From Vulcanimicrobiota bacterium (GTDB taxonomy: Bacteria; Vulcanimicrobiota; Xenobia; Xenobiales; JADMJV01): DNA of 64,000 nt. Where the stretch lies: assembly GCA_019637395.1 (NCBI GenBank), contig JAHBVR010000008.1:248001-312000 (forward strand), in the 5' to 3' direction. Below the pieces are notes generated by a model. That model did not search any database. It was not told where the DNA came from and saw nothing but the letters and a program-made list of their open reading frames with translations. This document shows, piece after piece, positions 9,513-18,342 of the stretch (positions are counted from its first letter, which is position 1; the number at the start of each line of letters is the position of its first letter). The position numbers and the translations under genes are program-made.

Positions 9513-12271
9513 TGGGCTTTTCGCGGCCCTGGCTGCTGATGCTGCTGCCTGTGGTGGTGCTGCTCTGGTGGTGGCTGGGCCATCGTCCGGCCGGCCCGGC
9601 CGCCCAGATCTCCCGCCGGCGCCGGCGTCTTTCGGCCGGCCTGCGGCTGCTCACGCTGCTGCTGATGGCCCTGGCTCTGGCCGGTCTCCGCTACCGCTTG
9701 CCCAGCGATCGTTTGACGGTGACCTTTTTGCTCGACCAGTCACTCTCGGCGCGCCGCCAGCAGACTTTTATGCACGATTACCTGGAGAAAGCCCTGGCCG
9801 CTCGTCCAGCCCGGGTGCAGGTGGCGGTGGTCCATTTCGCCGGGGAAGCGGCCCTGGAATTGCCCGCCAGCTCCACTCCCTACATTCCCAAAAGCAGCCA
9901 CCGTCTGGATCGCGAGGAAAGCAACCTGGCCGCGGCCGTGCAGTTTGGCGCGGCCGCCCAACCTCCGGGTCAGAGCGGGCGCCTGGTGCTGCTCAGCGAT
10001 GGACGTCAGACGCGCGGCGATCTCCTGCAGGCGGCCGAAGGTTCGGCTTTGGAAATCGACTGTGTGCCCCTTCCCGCCGATCACGAACCGGAAGTGCTGG
10101 TGGAAGAATTGCGCTGTCCGTCCAACGTGGCCCAGAAGACCCCCTTTGACCTGGTGGCCACCCTGGCCGCCACTCAGGCCAGCCAGGGCGCTGATTTGCA
10201 GTTGCTGCGTAACGGCCGGCCGGCCGGCCGTTTTCGCGTCGACCTGAAAGAAGGGCGCAACGTCTTTTTACTGCCCCAGCCGGGAGAAAAGGCGGGAGTG
10301 GTCCGCTACGAGTTGCGGGTCAGCGCCGAGAAGGACGGAGAGGTGGCCAACAATCGCGCCTCCGGTCTGAGCCTGGTGGAGGGTCCCAGCCGGCTGGCGC
10401 TCATTCATCCTCGCGGTGGCGTGCCTTCGCTGGCCGGGGTGCTGCAGCAGAACGGAGCCCTGGTGGACGCCCTCTCTGCCGATCAGTTGCCCGAGGACCT
10501 GGGCGAATGGCTGAGCTACCAGGGAATCGTACTCGACAACGTGCCGGCCACCGATCTCTCCAGCGAACAGCTGGAATCGCTGGCGGCTCTGGTGCGCGAA
10601 GCCGGAGTGGGGCTCACCATGTTGGGCGGACCCGATAGTTTTGCGGCCGGTGGCTATGCCAAAACGCCCCTGATCGAAGCTTTGCCCGTGGATTTACGAG
10701 TGCGCCGTTCGCTGCTTACCCCGCCGACCGCTCAGTTGCATATCCTCGACAAGTCCGGCTCCATGGGCGAGGTAACCAAAGGCGTGCAGCATATGGCCAT
10801 GGCTCGTGAAGCCAGTATCGCCGCGCTGGAACTGCTCAGCGCGGAAGATCAGTTTGGCGTCATCGGTTTTGATGACGCCTTCAAGTGGGTGGTGCCCCTG
10901 CAGGCGCCCGCTCAACCCAAAGCTCTGGCCGGCCGCATTGCCACCCTACGGGCCGGCGGAGGCACCGATCTCTTTCCGGCGCTGCGGGAGGGGGTCGCCA
11001 AACTGGCCGGCAATCCGCTGACTTCGCGCCATATCCTCGTTTTGAGCGACGGGGCCACTGCCCCCGCCAATTTTGACGGTCTGGCCCAGGAGGCCGTCAA
11101 AAAGCATATCGTCATCTCCACCGTGGCCGTGGGGGATGGCGCCGACCTGGTCTTTCTGGAGCGCCTGGCACGCAACGGCAAGGGCCGCTGCTACGTGGCC
11201 GACAGCGCCCACGCTCTGCCGCGCATTTTTGCCCGTGAAACCCTGCTCAGCTCGCGCAGCGCCTTTGACGAAAAGCCGGCCAAACTGCGCACCGCTTCGC
11301 CCCATCCGGTGCTTCAGGGCGTAGCGGTGGATTCGGCGCCGAACCTGCTGGGACATAATCTGAGCACCGCCCGGGGAGTGCCCCACCGAGTCTTGATCGA
11401 AACGGCAGCCGGCGACCCGGTGCTGGCGGTGGGGCGTTTCGGCCTGGGCAAAACCGCCGCTTATACCGGAGACGACGGGCGCCGCTGGAGCACGCCCTGG
11501 GCGCGCGGCCCCGAGTTTTCCAAATTGCTTCTGCAGACGGTGCGTTGGACGCTGCCCCAGAGCCAGCAGGGACCGCTGGAAGTCAGCGCCGGTCTGGACG
11601 CTTTGCAACGCTTGCGGGTGACGGCGCGCATTTCCCCGGAGCTGGCTCCGCAGGGGTTGGTGGGAGCTCTGCTGGCTCCGGACGGCCGCAGTCAGCCGCT
11701 GGAATTGGTGCAAATGGCGCCCGACCGCTACGAGGTGCGGGCGGAGTTCGCCGGTTCCGGCACTTTCGTGTTGAGTCTGAGCACGCCGGATGGAGCGGTG
11801 CGGGTAACCCAGCCGGTGGCGCTGCAGCGTTCCCAAGAATTGGCCGGAGGCCCGGTGCGGGAAGAATTGCTGCGCCAAGCGGCCGAGCGTTCTCACGGCC
11901 GCTACCAACCCCACCCCGACGAGGTCTTCCGCCAGCCTCGGCACGGCCCGGCTTTTTTTCGGGACTTACAGGCCCCCTTGCTGCAGTGTTGCCTGCTGCT
12001 CTTGCTGCTGGAAGTGGCCGTGCGCCGGCTACCGCTGCCGCTCCGGAAGAAGCCGGCCGCTTCCACTGCGCCCCCGCTGCTGGAGCCGGAAGCCGCGCCA
12101 GCTCGACTTATTGAAAAGGTCCGGCGAGCTCCCGCCCGGCGCAGTCTCAAGTTAGACGATTTGCCTGACGAGGCCAGGCCCGCACCGCCGCCGGCCACGG
12201 GCAACCAGGGGAATACCCTGGAAAATCTTCGCAAGATCCGCCAGCAGACGCGCACGAAGCGAGAGGAATAA
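9512..12271 (+). CDS. large membrane protein with two VWA domains
   Basis: A 919-residue protein starting with two membrane segments (about residues 7-22 and 45-60). A first VWA-like domain opens with LLDQSLS (DxSxS at 75-79). After a GATase1-like middle region comes a second, canonical VWA domain with DKSGS at 413-417. A further membrane helix lies near residue 825 and the tail is basic and proline-rich. The double-VWA plus GATase1-like arrangement matches the YfbK/BatB-like proteins found at the end of MoxR operons. The start ATG overlaps the previous stop as TGATG. Likely role, by inference: scaffold of a membrane complex remodelled by MoxR. No partner outside the operon can be named. Confidence 0.86.
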   Translation: MGFSRPWLLMLLPVVVLLWWWLGHRPAGPAAQISRRRRRLSAGLRLLTLLLMALALAGLRYRLPSDRLTVTFLLDQSLSARRQQTFMHDYLEKALAARPARVQVAVVHFAGEAALELPASSTPYIPKSSHRLDREESNLAAAVQFGAAAQPPGQSGRLVLLSDGRQTRGDLLQAAEGSALEIDCVPLPADHEPEVLVEELRCPSNVAQKTPFDLVATLAATQASQGADLQLLRNGRPAGRFRVDLKEGRNVFLLPQPGEKAGVVRYELRVSAEKDGEVANNRASGLSLVEGPSRLALIHPRGGVPSLAGVLQQNGALVDALSADQLPEDLGEWLSYQGIVLDNVPATDLSSEQLESLAALVREAGVGLTMLGGPDSFAAGGYAKTPLIEALPVDLRVRRSLLTPPTAQLHILDKSGSMGEVTKGVQHMAMAREASIAALELLSAEDQFGVIGFDDAFKWVVPLQAPAQPKALAGRIATLRAGGGTDLFPALREGVAKLAGNPLTSRHILVLSDGATAPANFDGLAQEAVKKHIVISTVAVGDGADLVFLERLARNGKGRCYVADSAHALPRIFARETLLSSRSAFDEKPAKLRTASPHPVLQGVAVDSAPNLLGHNLSTARGVPHRVLIETAAGDPVLAVGRFGLGKTAAYTGDDGRRWSTPWARGPEFSKLLLQTVRWTLPQSQQGPLEVSAGLDALQRLRVTARISPELAPQGLVGALLAPDGRSQPLELVQMAPDRYEVRAEFAGSGTFVLSLSTPDGAVRVTQPVALQRSQELAGGPVREELLRQAAERSHGRYQPHPDEVFRQPRHGPAFFRDLQAPLLQCCLLLLLLEVAVRRLPLPLRKKPAASTAPPLLEPEAAPARLIEKVRRAPARRSLKLDDLPDEARPAPPPATGNQGNTLENLRKIRQQTRTKREE

Positions 12272-12299
12272 AGCGGGGGCTGAACCGAACTTAAAGCGC

Positions 12300-12620
12300 T
12301 TGGCTTCGCACCGCGTCACCTTGATCACCCCGAGTGGGCAAACCGAGTTCGAATGTTCTGAGGATCTGTCCATCCTGGATACGGCTTCCGCCCGTGGCCT
12401 GGCTTTGCCGGCCGTGTGCCGCGGCGGCGCCTGTTCCGCCTGTGTGGCCCGGCAGCTCACCGGCGAAGCGCCCGACCAGTCCGAACAAAGTTACCTCAGC
12501 GAAGACGAATTGGAAGCGGGTTACGTGCTGCTGTGCGTGGCCTACGCGCGCGGGGAGTGCTCTTTCGAGACCCACAAAACGGCTGAATACCTGGAGCAAC
12601 TGGCGGCTAAGGAAGGCTGA
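12300..12620 (+). CDS. 2Fe-2S ferredoxin, plant type
   Basis: A 106-residue protein with the plant-type ferredoxin cluster motif: Cys40, Cys45 and Cys48 in CRGGACSAC, and a fourth Cys79. The spacing matches [2Fe-2S] ferredoxins used as soluble electron carriers. The start is a TTG at 12300 and the upstream sequence has only a weak ribosome binding site. The gene sits 28 bp after the VWA operon and may be its last member, but nothing in the sequence ties its function to that operon. It ends 18 bp before the end of the convergent Uma2 gene. The redox partner is unknown. Confidence 0.9.
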   Translation: MASHRVTLITPSGQTEFECSEDLSILDTASARGLALPAVCRGGACSACVARQLTGEAPDQSEQSYLSEDELEAGYVLLCVAYARGECSFETHKTAEYLEQLAAKEG

Positions 12621-12638
12621 GGCTTTCGTAAATTGCGC

Positions 12639-13124
12639 TCAGGGCAAGGCGCCCAGGGTGAGCACATCCTTTGGATCGGTCCACTCGGTGAGGAGCCACT
12701 GATTGCTGGCCTGGCGCTGATGGTGTTGCACCCGAACCTCGTCTTGGGAGGGCAGCGAGCGATAGAATTTGAACTTATCCCCCGCGTCGTAATCGCGAGT
12801 CGAAGGAGACAAGACTTCGATAACCAGGGTGGCGTCGGTGACCGTGTCCTTGCGTCCCGGAAACAGCGGAGGCGGGCCGCACACAACGAATAAGTCCGGA
12901 TAGGTGAAGAGCTGGAAGGTTTCTACCCAGAGCCGCAGGTCCTGAGCAAATAGTCGGCAACTGCCACCTCGCAGAGCGGGGCGGAGTTCGCTGACCAGGT
13001 TGAGCACGATGGTATTGTGATCCAGCGTGCCCCCGGACATGAGAAAGATCTCTCCGTTCCAATACTCGTGGCGGGCTTCGCTGCGTTCTTCGTGTTCGAA
13101 GTATTGCTCGATGGTCATCGGCAA
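12639..13124 (-). pseudogene. Uma2 family (DUF820) nuclease-like gene, probably degraded
   Basis: A 161-residue frame of the Uma2/DUF820 family, which has a PD-(D/E)xK nuclease-like fold and often occurs in many copies in cyanobacteria and other large genomes. The core is visible: YPDLF with Asp77, VIEVLSPST with Glu103 and DKFKFY with Lys117. Two defects are seen. After FYRSLPS the segment that in relatives carries the EYWLV-like strand is missing, so the frame jumps to QDEVRVQ. The frame also stops at 12639, while the next frame continues with LALSAIYESLSLP, which matches the usual family C-terminus (AIYE). This points to an internal deletion plus a late one-base frameshift. Compare the intact relative at 34763-35329. 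Confidence 0.75.
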
Positions 13125-13195
13125 GTATTCCGGCCGCCGGCCGCCAGAGCCTCCCTCGGAAGGCGCCGAAGCTCTGAGGTGCGAAATTTCCCCCT

Positions 13196-14179
13196 ATGCT
13201 GAAACGCCTCGTCGGCTGGTTGAGTCTGCTGGCTTTGCTGCTTCTTCTGTTGGGCGGTTGCACCGGCTCGCCGGCCGCTCCTCCCCCGGCGCCGGCTTCC
13301 GCTTCGCCTGCCCCCGAGGTGCACGTACAACTGGCGCCGCAATCGCGGCCGCTCCTCGGTGCCGGCCAGCTTCCCGAACGGGAGCAGCCTCAGCCTCTCA
13401 AGACGCGCAAGGCGCCGCCTCCCCCGCCCAGGCCACGCCCCACCCCCCTGAAAGTGACTCCTCCGCCGGCACCGCCGCCGCCGGCCGCCCCCGAGAGTTC
13501 CCCGCAACTGCCGGGCGCCGCCTATCCTCAGGCGGGCGGCGTTTCTCTCAACCCGGTGGCTCCCCCCGTGCCGGTGGGGCTGGGCCCGCGCGATTACCTG
13601 GCTCGCGCCGAAAGCGCCAGCCAGCAACTGGATCAATTGATACGCCGTGGTTCCCTGCGGGCCGAGTTTATCGGCACCGGCCATGCCGGCGACATGGTGG
13701 AAATGAGCCTGCACAACAACACCGGGCGGACCATCAGCGTGCACCTCGCGCCCGGCATGATGTTACGCCCGGGAGACGGCCAGAAAGTTCAGCCGCTGAT
13801 GGTCAATGAAGATACTACCATCACGTTGGCTCCCGGCGCCTCCAGCATTCGTGCCTTGCCATCGTTCTGTATGGACAGCCGTGTGCCCGCGCCCGCTCCC
13901 GATGGCCTGACCGCCTATCGTTTCGCCACCCGCACCAAAGATGGCGGACCGGCCACCGTGCGCGTCCTCCAGGTGGCCCAGCAAATTGCCCTGCAGCCCT
14001 CCAGTCTGCCGGAGTCTTATCACCGCCAGGCGGTCACCCAGCTGGCTCTGTGGAAATCCATGCGCCAGCCGGTAGGTGAAGTGCAAATGCAATCCGCCAT
14101 GGGACCCGCCTACTACGACCTGGCCACCCGCCGCGCCATCCTTGCAGACGTCGAACGAGTACTGGCCGCTTCGCGGTGA
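13196..14179 (+). CDS. proline-rich lipoprotein, function unknown
   Basis: A 327-residue predicted lipoprotein: a hydrophobic signal peptide followed by the lipobox LLGGC, with the lipidated cysteine at residue 22. Residues 23-140 are strongly rich in Pro and Ala with short runs such as APPPPPRPRPTP, a linker able to span part of the envelope. The C-terminal 180 residues form a compact domain with a beta-rich pattern (EMSLHNNTGRTISVHLAPG) and a later ALPSFCMDSR segment containing one cysteine. I do not recognise a named family. It is divergent from the Uma2 gene and converges with the next gene. It probably sits on the inner or outer membrane facing the periplasm. Confidence 0.78.
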   Translation: MLKRLVGWLSLLALLLLLLGGCTGSPAAPPPAPASASPAPEVHVQLAPQSRPLLGAGQLPEREQPQPLKTRKAPPPPPRPRPTPLKVTPPPAPPPPAAPESSPQLPGAAYPQAGGVSLNPVAPPVPVGLGPRDYLARAESASQQLDQLIRRGSLRAEFIGTGHAGDMVEMSLHNNTGRTISVHLAPGMMLRPGDGQKVQPLMVNEDTTITLAPGASSIRALPSFCMDSRVPAPAPDGLTAYRFATRTKDGGPATVRVLQVAQQIALQPSSLPESYHRQAVTQLALWKSMRQPVGEVQMQSAMGPAYYDLATRRAILADVERVLAASR

Positions 14180-14185
14180 CCGAGT

Positions 14186-14818
14186 TCAGCTAAGGGCTGC
14201 GCCCACCAGGCTGCCGGCTGCCAATCCCAGGCCGGCTCCAAACAAGACACCCGCTCCGGTTGCCAGGGCGGCTTCCACCATAATCTCGCATTCCTGACGC
14301 TTTTGCTCACGCCTGGCTACGCCGGCTGCATAAACTCCGCCGAAGCCGCCGCTGGGCGCATTCACCACCTTGGGCTGCTGGCGCAAAATTGTGATCACTC
14401 CCTGGTTGTGGTCCAGCACGTAACGCACGCCGGCCGCCGTAGGATTGGATACCAGCGTTTCCACGCCATCCTGATTGCTGTACTGATAAGTCTCGCCGGT
14501 GCCCTCGTGGTATTGATAAAAACGACTGGGGATGCCGGTTTCCGGATGGAAGTGCAGTTCGCTATTGACAAAAAGCCGTCCATAGTTTCCCAACCAGTGG
14601 CCTTCGCGCATCTTCACATGGCCGGGCCGGTCTCCAGGCTGTTTTTGGACCGCTGCCATGCGCTCCTTCATGTCCTTCACAGCCCGGTCCACTTCGCCGT
14701 AGTCCCTGCGAGTTTGCAACATGAGATCCCGGTCGCTTCCCTCGAGCGACGGTTTGGAGGAATGAAAAAGACTCGGGCGCTGCATAGGCAGCGTTGTTTT
14801 TAAGATCGTCACGCTCAC
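14186..14818 (-). CDS. hypothetical protein with C-terminal glycine-zipper membrane segment
   Basis: A 210-residue protein of unknown function. The N-terminal half is hydrophilic and charged (ERMAAVQKQPGDRPG and similar), the middle is rich in aromatic and polar residues, and the last 30 residues form a small-residue-rich helix (VEAALATGAGVLFGAGLGLA) typical of glycine-zipper membrane segments. No signal peptide is visible. A similar architecture, a soluble region with a glycine-zipper helix, is seen in the broken gene at 19145-19873 and the small protein at 39831-40208, so this genome may use a set of such proteins. It converges with the lipoprotein gene 6 bp away. Confidence 0.65.
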   Translation of the reverse strand: MSVTILKTTLPMQRPSLFHSSKPSLEGSDRDLMLQTRRDYGEVDRAVKDMKERMAAVQKQPGDRPGHVKMREGHWLGNYGRLFVNSELHFHPETGIPSRFYQYHEGTGETYQYSNQDGVETLVSNPTAAGVRYVLDHNQGVITILRQQPKVVNAPSGGFGGVYAAGVARREQKRQECEIMVEAALATGAGVLFGAGLGLAAGSLVGAALS

Positions 14819-15171
14819 AGCGAAACCTTACCAAGGCGGCCTGAAAACCTCCTTAAAAGTTTGCCCTGCCTTACTTCGCCACTCACCCTCCACCGGTATT
14901 CGTTTGCTCGCATTGGTGCCGTCTGGCGCGCAGGCCAGGACACAAATTACTTTGGCAAAGTTTTGGCCGCATCCAGTCCACCTTTGGTCGACAAATTTCG
15001 GATAGACCCGGAGGGTGGCATCCTGCTCCCAAGCTCCACTCTACCGCCAGCGAGAATTCCACCAAAGTCCCCTTTTGGAGGATTCTGGTCGATCATGGAG
15101 AGGAGTTCCTGCGAACCTATGATTCGCTAACCCACCCGGCACCGAATGCGCCGTAAGAAAGGTTCGCCGCC
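14819..15171. other. intergenic stretch without a convincing gene
   Basis: I find no well-supported gene here. An open frame of 99 codons on the plus strand (14857-15156) has no ATG, GTG or TTG start. It ends in a natural-looking tail (DHGEEFLRTYDSLTH) and could be the remains of a coding region. It matches no family I know. The 5' leader of the minus-strand gene ending at 14186 would lie at the left end. Confidence 0.4.
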
Positions 15172-15483
15172 TCAAGGGTGGTCACGGACCTGGTTCTCGA
15201 TCTCCAGCAGCGAGAGCAGTCGGTCGCGAGCCTCGCCGGCAGTGAGCGCTTCGTCCCCCTCGCTAACCTCCAGTGGCAGAGACTCTAATCTCTCCAGGAG
15301 ATCGCTCAGGCGCTGCCGACCCTCCGGCCAATCACCCTCAAAAACGGCGATCTCAAACAGGCTCACACCTTCAGCAGCCCGCCGCCGAATCTCCCCCAGT
15401 CCCAAGCCCGGCGCCAGGCCACGCAAATACTGCAATTCGGCCGTGCCAGGCTGAGGAGAACGCGCCCGAAATAGAAATTTCAT
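15172..15483 (-). CDS. small hypothetical protein, second of a coupled pair
   Basis: A 103-residue protein, MKFLFRARSPQ onward. It was given the ATG at 15483 because this overlaps the stop of the upstream small gene as ATGA. The middle has the pattern of a helix followed by ISEIKRRI-like residues (here LGEIRRRAAEGVSLFEI), then a run of Leu-rich helices (RLSDLLERLESL). Small acidic proteins of this kind often act as immunity proteins in contact-dependent or polymorphic toxin systems. No toxin gene is adjacent, so this is only a suggestion. It is probably co-transcribed with the 83-residue gene and the M1 aminopeptidase fragments upstream. Confidence 0.5.
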   Translation of the reverse strand: MKFLFRARSPQPGTAELQYLRGLAPGLGLGEIRRRAAEGVSLFEIAVFEGDWPEGRQRLSDLLERLESLPLEVSEGDEALTAGEARDRLLSLLEIENQVRDHP

Positions 15484-15731
15484 CGCACCAATGCCTTCAA
15501 ACAATTCTCCGAAACCCAGGATTCCTTGTGATTGAGCAGCTCGTTCAGAACGGGCTCGAGAGGGCTGTAGTCGAACCTCTCCTTGGACAACATCAGGGCC
15601 ACGTGTCCGGCCACACTGGTTCCGCCTCTCAGCAAGCGCTCCAGCTCGGGCCCAGGTGGCGCACCTTCTCCGGCATGGAATTGGGCGACGATTCTCGCAC
15701 GACGCGCGGAATTTCGCGACACAACAAACAA
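15480..15731 (-). CDS. small hypothetical protein with HEAT-like segment
   Basis: An 83-residue frame starting at a TTG directly after the stop of the aminopeptidase C-terminal frame (5 bp). The C-terminal part (LLNHKESWVSENCLKALVR) resembles one HEAT repeat, and the preceding LLRGGTSVAGHVALML could be a first, looser one. It may be the end of a longer alpha-solenoid protein or a stand-alone small protein. Its stop overlaps the ATG of the following gene, so the two are likely made together. The start is uncertain because an in-frame GTG lies three codons further in. Confidence 0.45.
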   Translation of the reverse strand: MFVVSRNSARRARIVAQFHAGEGAPPGPELERLLRGGTSVAGHVALMLSKERFDYSPLEPVLNELLNHKESWVSENCLKALVR

Positions 15732-15735
15732 GCCT

Positions 15736-17103
15736 TCAAGGCTTTAGCGCCGCGTCAAACGACTTCTGCTCGCGTTCGCGCTCGGCGATGCGCGCTTCCA
15801 CTCGCTCGCGCAACTTCTCCAGCTCGCGCTTCAACACGCCCGAGTCATCTTGCTGAGCGCCAAAGAACTCGAGCATCTGCCTCAGCGATTCCCGGTCGCG
15901 CGCGCCTGACAGGCTGCCCACCACCGAGGCCAGGAAAGGAGTGGGAATCTTGCCGCGCAGGGCGCCAAAATGGGCGAAGATCCAGGCCTGCAGGCGCCGG
16001 CGGCGCACTTCCGAGATCGAATTGGTGCCCAACAGCGTACGCAGATCCGAAGGAGTCACTGCTCTGTCCAGCATCAGGTCCATGGCCTTCTCCTGAGCCT
16101 GAGCGCGTCCAAACAGCCCCAGCGCGGTTAGCAGGGTGGTGCGGCGTTGCGGATCGCGGGCCTTGAGCATGGCTTCCTTCACCTCGTCGACCATCTCCAC
16201 GTCAGCGTCGTGCAGCGCGATCTCCAGATAGGCGTCCACCAGCGATGGGTCCACTTCGTCGGAACCGGCCAGATAGGCGCGCGTGCCCCGGCCGGCCGCC
16301 TCCAGCACTGCCGGGTCCCCCCCGTAGCGGGCCAGCATCACCAGCAGCACGGGACGCAATTCCTCCACTTTGGGGTGCTCCCCCGGACGCGGCAACAAGC
16401 CGTAGCGCGTCACCAAGGGTGCCATCAGACGCTGGCAATAACGCCTCCAGTCAGCCTCATTGCGATCGTCCACGAACAGATTGGCCAGCCCGTCCAAATC
16501 GGCCAGCGCATTGCTGACCACGGCCGGATGGGCATCGCCCAAAAAGGGCTCGGCGGCGGCCAACCGCTGCCCCGCGGAAATCAGGCCGGCTTTGGCCAGT
16601 CCACGCGAATTATACAGATAGGCCAGTTTCTCTCGCGGCGAAAGATGAACCAGTTCGCGCAGCCCGGGCGAATCCAAACGCCAGCGATAGTAGCCCACGC
16701 CGCCATCGTCGGGAAACAGCCACTCAGGCTCAAATTCCAATTCCAACGACGTGCTGGCTGAGTCCAGCAATATCGCGCGCCGCGCCACTTGCTGGCCCCG
16801 TCCGTAGCGCACAAAGATGGGCAGGGTCCACAGTTGGGGCGGCGGCTCCACGCCGGCGGCTACGAAACGACGCTGCTGGAGACTCAGCGTCTTGCCTTTG
16901 AGCTCGAAGGTCAGCAGCGGATAACCGGCCTGATCGGTAAAACTCTTGAGCACCGCCTCCACATCCTGGTGCGAAACGGCTCCCAGCGCCTGCCACAGGT
17001 CAGCCGCCTCGGCGTTGCCAAAACGATGCTCTTTCAGGTAGCGGCGGACTCCCTCCCGAAAGGTATCCTCGCCCAGCCAGCGTTCCAGCATGTTCAGAAC
17101 CAC
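15736..17103 (-). CDS. M1 aminopeptidase, C-terminal part (split by frameshift)
   Basis: A 455-residue frame that continues an M1 (gluzincin) aminopeptidase after the catalytic domain. It opens at a GTG with VVLNMLERWLGEDTFREGVRRY, the conserved helix that in intact M1 enzymes directly follows the YNKG(E/A) segment. The rest is the ERAP1-like alpha-solenoid C-terminal domain that closes over the active site. The frame overlaps the upstream frame by 10 bp. One base restored at GAG-TGG (to GAG-ATG-G) would join the two into a normal enzyme of about 840 residues. On its own this fragment lacks zinc ligands and should be inactive. Confidence 0.85.
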   Translation of the reverse strand: MVLNMLERWLGEDTFREGVRRYLKEHRFGNAEAADLWQALGAVSHQDVEAVLKSFTDQAGYPLLTFELKGKTLSLQQRRFVAAGVEPPPQLWTLPIFVRYGRGQQVARRAILLDSASTSLELEFEPEWLFPDDGGVGYYRWRLDSPGLRELVHLSPREKLAYLYNSRGLAKAGLISAGQRLAAAEPFLGDAHPAVVSNALADLDGLANLFVDDRNEADWRRYCQRLMAPLVTRYGLLPRPGEHPKVEELRPVLLVMLARYGGDPAVLEAAGRGTRAYLAGSDEVDPSLVDAYLEIALHDADVEMVDEVKEAMLKARDPQRRTTLLTALGLFGRAQAQEKAMDLMLDRAVTPSDLRTLLGTNSISEVRRRRLQAWIFAHFGALRGKIPTPFLASVVGSLSGARDRESLRQMLEFFGAQQDDSGVLKRELEKLRERVEARIAEREREQKSFDAALKP

Positions 17104-18272
17104 TCGCCCTTATTATAGGCCAGGCCCAGACCATCCATGACATCCGCCTCGCTGCGGATCGGCTTGCGAATAGGCTTGCTGGAAAGATTGGCGTCCTGGG
17201 TCATCACGTTGTTCTGGGGGGTTTCCAGGAAAAATTCCAGTTCGGGATACAATTGATTGACAATTTTCGAGGCCATCCAGCTGGCGAAAGCCTCGTTCAG
17301 CCAGAGATCATTCCACCATTTCATGGTCACCAGATTGCCAAACCACTGATGCGACAACTCGTGGGCAATCACCATCAAAGTCAAGGTTTTGCTGTCTTCA
17401 CTGGCCGTCTTGCCGTTGACCAGCAGAATGTCCTCATGATAAGTGACCAGGCCGGCATTTTCCATGGCTCCATAGGGAAACTCACTGATGGCCACCTGGT
17501 CGAGCTTCGCATAGGCATAGGGAATACCAAAATAATTCTCGAGCGCTTTGACAATGGCCGGAGTGTTCTTACGGGAGAATCCGGCTAATCCAATTTTTCC
17601 CTGAGGAGCCAGAATGCGACCGGGTATTCGCATGCCGGCCACCGGCACTGACTGAAAAGGGCCTACCGCCAACGCCACCAGATAGGAGGGCATGGGAGGC
17701 GTGGGCGCAAATTCGTGAGTGGTCCAGCCCGCCTTTTTGCTCTCCTTGAGCTGAGGGGAATTGCTCACCACTCTTAGATCAGAGGGAGCGGCCACCGTCA
17801 TTTGAAAGGGAATCTTAAAAGCCGGCTCGTCAAAACACGGAAAGCAGCGGCGCGCCTCGGCCATTTCAAACTGGGTGCTGAGGTAGGGCCGTTCCCCGTC
17901 CTTGAACTTGTAGAGCCCGACCGAATGGGTGTTGTAGTTGGCCGCAAATTCGAGCGACAGACGATACTGGCCGGGCTGCAACGGCCTGGTGGCGGTCAGC
18001 AGCACGGTTGGTGACTGGGTCTCGATTTTGAGGCCGATCGATTCATTAAGAACTGCCTTTTTGATGCGCAACTCCAGGGCGTGCAATCGAAATTGGGTGG
18101 TTGCCTTTTCCACCTTCAAGAGAATCTGCGTGGAGCCGGTGTAGTTGGACTGAGCCGGGTTGGTCCGCAAGAAAACCCGCTGACGCAGCGGCCGCACGGT
18201 GTCTCCCAATCGCTCCGGTTGAGCCCAGGCCAGTGAGGGCAGCAACAAAGCCACACAAACAAACTTCTTCAT
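17094..18272 (-). CDS. M1 family zinc aminopeptidase, N-terminal and catalytic part
   Basis: A 392-residue frame with a signal peptide (about residues 1-17, ending SLAWA), so the enzyme acts outside the cytoplasm. It carries the exopeptidase motif GAMEN at 268-272, the zinc motif HELSH at 304-308, and the third zinc ligand Glu327 in NEAFA, all with family spacing. M1 enzymes remove N-terminal residues from peptides. The frame ends prematurely at AYNKGEWF, where relatives read on through EMVLN. The missing residues are found in the overlapping next frame (15736-17103), so a one-base deletion near 17101-17103 is the simplest reading. This is either a real mutation or a sequence error. Confidence 0.9.
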   Translation of the reverse strand: MKKFVCVALLLPSLAWAQPERLGDTVRPLRQRVFLRTNPAQSNYTGSTQILLKVEKATTQFRLHALELRIKKAVLNESIGLKIETQSPTVLLTATRPLQPGQYRLSLEFAANYNTHSVGLYKFKDGERPYLSTQFEMAEARRCFPCFDEPAFKIPFQMTVAAPSDLRVVSNSPQLKESKKAGWTTHEFAPTPPMPSYLVALAVGPFQSVPVAGMRIPGRILAPQGKIGLAGFSRKNTPAIVKALENYFGIPYAYAKLDQVAISEFPYGAMENAGLVTYHEDILLVNGKTASEDSKTLTLMVIAHELSHQWFGNLVTMKWWNDLWLNEAFASWMASKIVNQLYPELEFFLETPQNNVMTQDANLSSKPIRKPIRSEADVMDGLGLAYNKGEWF

Positions 18273-18342
18273 GGCCAGGCCCGTTCGGGCCCCGGCCCCA
18301 GGAAAACCCGCCTCAAGATCGTCCCCCTCAGGCTAACATTTG

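Noticed and set aside
14857-15156. A 99-codon plus-strand open frame between two genes.
   Set aside because: It has no usable start codon and no recognisable motif; it is kept only as a remark in the gap entry.
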